From Spirochaetales bacterium (GTDB lineage Bacteria; Spirochaetota; Spirochaetia; DSM-27196; SLST01): a DNA stretch of 6,331 bases. Within the stretch, counting starts at the first letter, position 1. Each line of letters opens with the position of its first letter. The notes beneath the pieces were generated by a model. It worked only from the letters and a program-made list of their open reading frames with translations. It was not told the origin of the DNA and made no database searches. Location of the stretch: positions 1 to 6,331 of the forward strand of contig JANQQY010000264.1 in NCBI GenBank assembly GCA_028284845.1. Reading direction: 5' to 3'. The translations under genes were made by a program, and so were the position numbers. Shown piece after piece: positions 5,719 to 6,331 of this stretch.

Positions 5719-6331
5719 TCCGGAACCGAGGCTTCCTGATGGAGTGCCCTGGCAGCATGTTGGGGCCAGTAGGGATTCCGAAGGAACTCTCTCGCGAGCA
5801 AGACGGCATCCGCCTGTCCGGTCCTGATGATTGAGTCGGCCTGTGCCGGTTCTGTGACCATCCCCACGGCGCCACTTAGAAGCGCGCCTTCGGCTTTTAC
5901 CGCAGCAGCGAGAGCGGTCTGGTAGCCGGGGCCCACGGGTATGGAGAGCCCAGGGATGATTCCGCCGGACGAACAGTCAAGAAAGTCCGCGCCGGCATCG
6001 CTGAGCTTTGATGAGAGCCAGACGGTATCGTCGGCCGACCACCCATCTTTGTGCCAATCGGTCGTGGACATCCGCACGAACACCGGTAGATCCTCACCAA
6101 CTGCGACTCGAACCGCTTGGACCGTCTCGAGTAGAACTCGGACGCGATTCTCGCGTGATCCGCCGTACTCGTCCGTGCGATCGTTGGCGAGCGGCGAGGT
6201 GAACTGGTTGATGAGATAGCCGTGGGCGGCGTGAATCTCAATCACTCGGAAGCCGGCCATGAGAGATCGGGCTGCGGCCGCCGCGAAGAGGTCAGGGAGA
6301 TTCCGCACCTCGTCCGTCGTGAGGGCACGAG
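5697..6331 (-). CDS. namA: Old Yellow Enzyme (NADH:flavin oxidoreductase, YqjM/NamA type), 5'-partial
   Basis: This is the C-terminal roughly 211 residues of an FMN-dependent ene-reductase; Bacillus YqjM is 338 aa. The frame stays open to the right edge (RALTTDEV precedes the GTG at 6308), so that GTG is internal. Numbering from it, EIHAAHGYLINQF (24-36) carries the substrate-binding His pair H26/H29 (YqjM H164/H167). It is followed by SPLANDRTDEYGGS, the FVRMS strand with R79, the GAVGMVT segment (146-152), the phosphate-binding region AREFLRNPYWP (172-182) and the terminal QYKRAW. The Arg third from the end matches YqjM's arginine finger, which enters the neighbouring subunit's active site. 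This supports the thermophilic-like YqjM subclass and shows the C terminus is intact. These enzymes reduce activated C=C bonds; the physiological substrate is unknown. The usual Gly of the GREL motif is Ala172. The end overlaps the convergent exported-protein gene by 22 bp. Confidence 0.93.
   Translation of the reverse strand, partial: RALTTDEVRNLPDLFAAAAARSLMAGFRVIEIHAAHGYLINQFTSPLANDRTDEYGGSRENRVRVLLETVQAVRVAVGEDLPVFVRMSTTDWHKDGWSADDTVWLSSKLSDAGADFLDCSSGGIIPGLSIPVGPGYQTALAAAVKAEGALLSGAVGMVTEPAQADSIIRTGQADAVLLAREFLRNPYWPQHAARALHQEASVPDQYKRAW

Overview
This 6.3-kb window is gene-dense, GC-rich (roughly 60% by eye) bacterial DNA. It holds seven protein-coding genes, two of them cut by the window edges. 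I see no rRNA, tRNA, CRISPR array, insertion sequence or phage gene. The organism cannot be named from sequence alone. A FapA/DUF342 protein, two exported proteins of unknown family (one resembling a small outer-membrane protein) and the overall style would fit a free-living, GC-rich spirochaete or another Gram-negative environmental bacterium. This is a weak inference.

Layout: (1) 3-950 (+), the C-terminal part of an antiporter-like/complex I-type membrane subunit. (2) 917-2656 (-), a FapA-family (DUF342) beta-helix plus coiled-coil protein, converging on and overlapping gene 1 by 34 bp. (3) 2728-3249 (+), a small exported, probably outer-membrane protein, divergent from fapA across a 71-bp intergenic region. 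That region carries an 8-bp inverted repeat, a symmetric -10-like box and a strong ribosome binding site. (4) 3255-3860 (-), a Nudix hydrolase, convergent with gene 3 across 5 bp. (5) 3859-4902 (+), an Ldh_2-family NAD(P)-dependent 2-hydroxyacid dehydrogenase closest in style to ureidoglycolate dehydrogenase. Its ATG shares a CATG with the Nudix ATG. (6) 4912-5718 (+), an exported protein with degenerate YD-like repeats, probably cotranscribed with gene 5. (7) 5697-6331 (-), the C-terminal two thirds of a YqjM/NamA-type Old Yellow Enzyme, overlapping gene 6 tail-to-tail by 22 bp.

Strand alternates at almost every gene, so only genes 5-6 look like an operon. The functions are ordinary and do not form an obvious pathway: ion transport/respiration, cell-envelope or flagellar assembly, nucleotide-derivative hydrolysis, two redox enzymes and two exported unknowns. 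I found no convincing new multi-gene system. The points most worth a second look are the start-codon hairpin/operator of fapA, the shared CATG start, the extreme tail-to-tail packing, the Nudix-box substitution, the missing membrane lysine in the antiporter subunit, and the two unassigned exported proteins.
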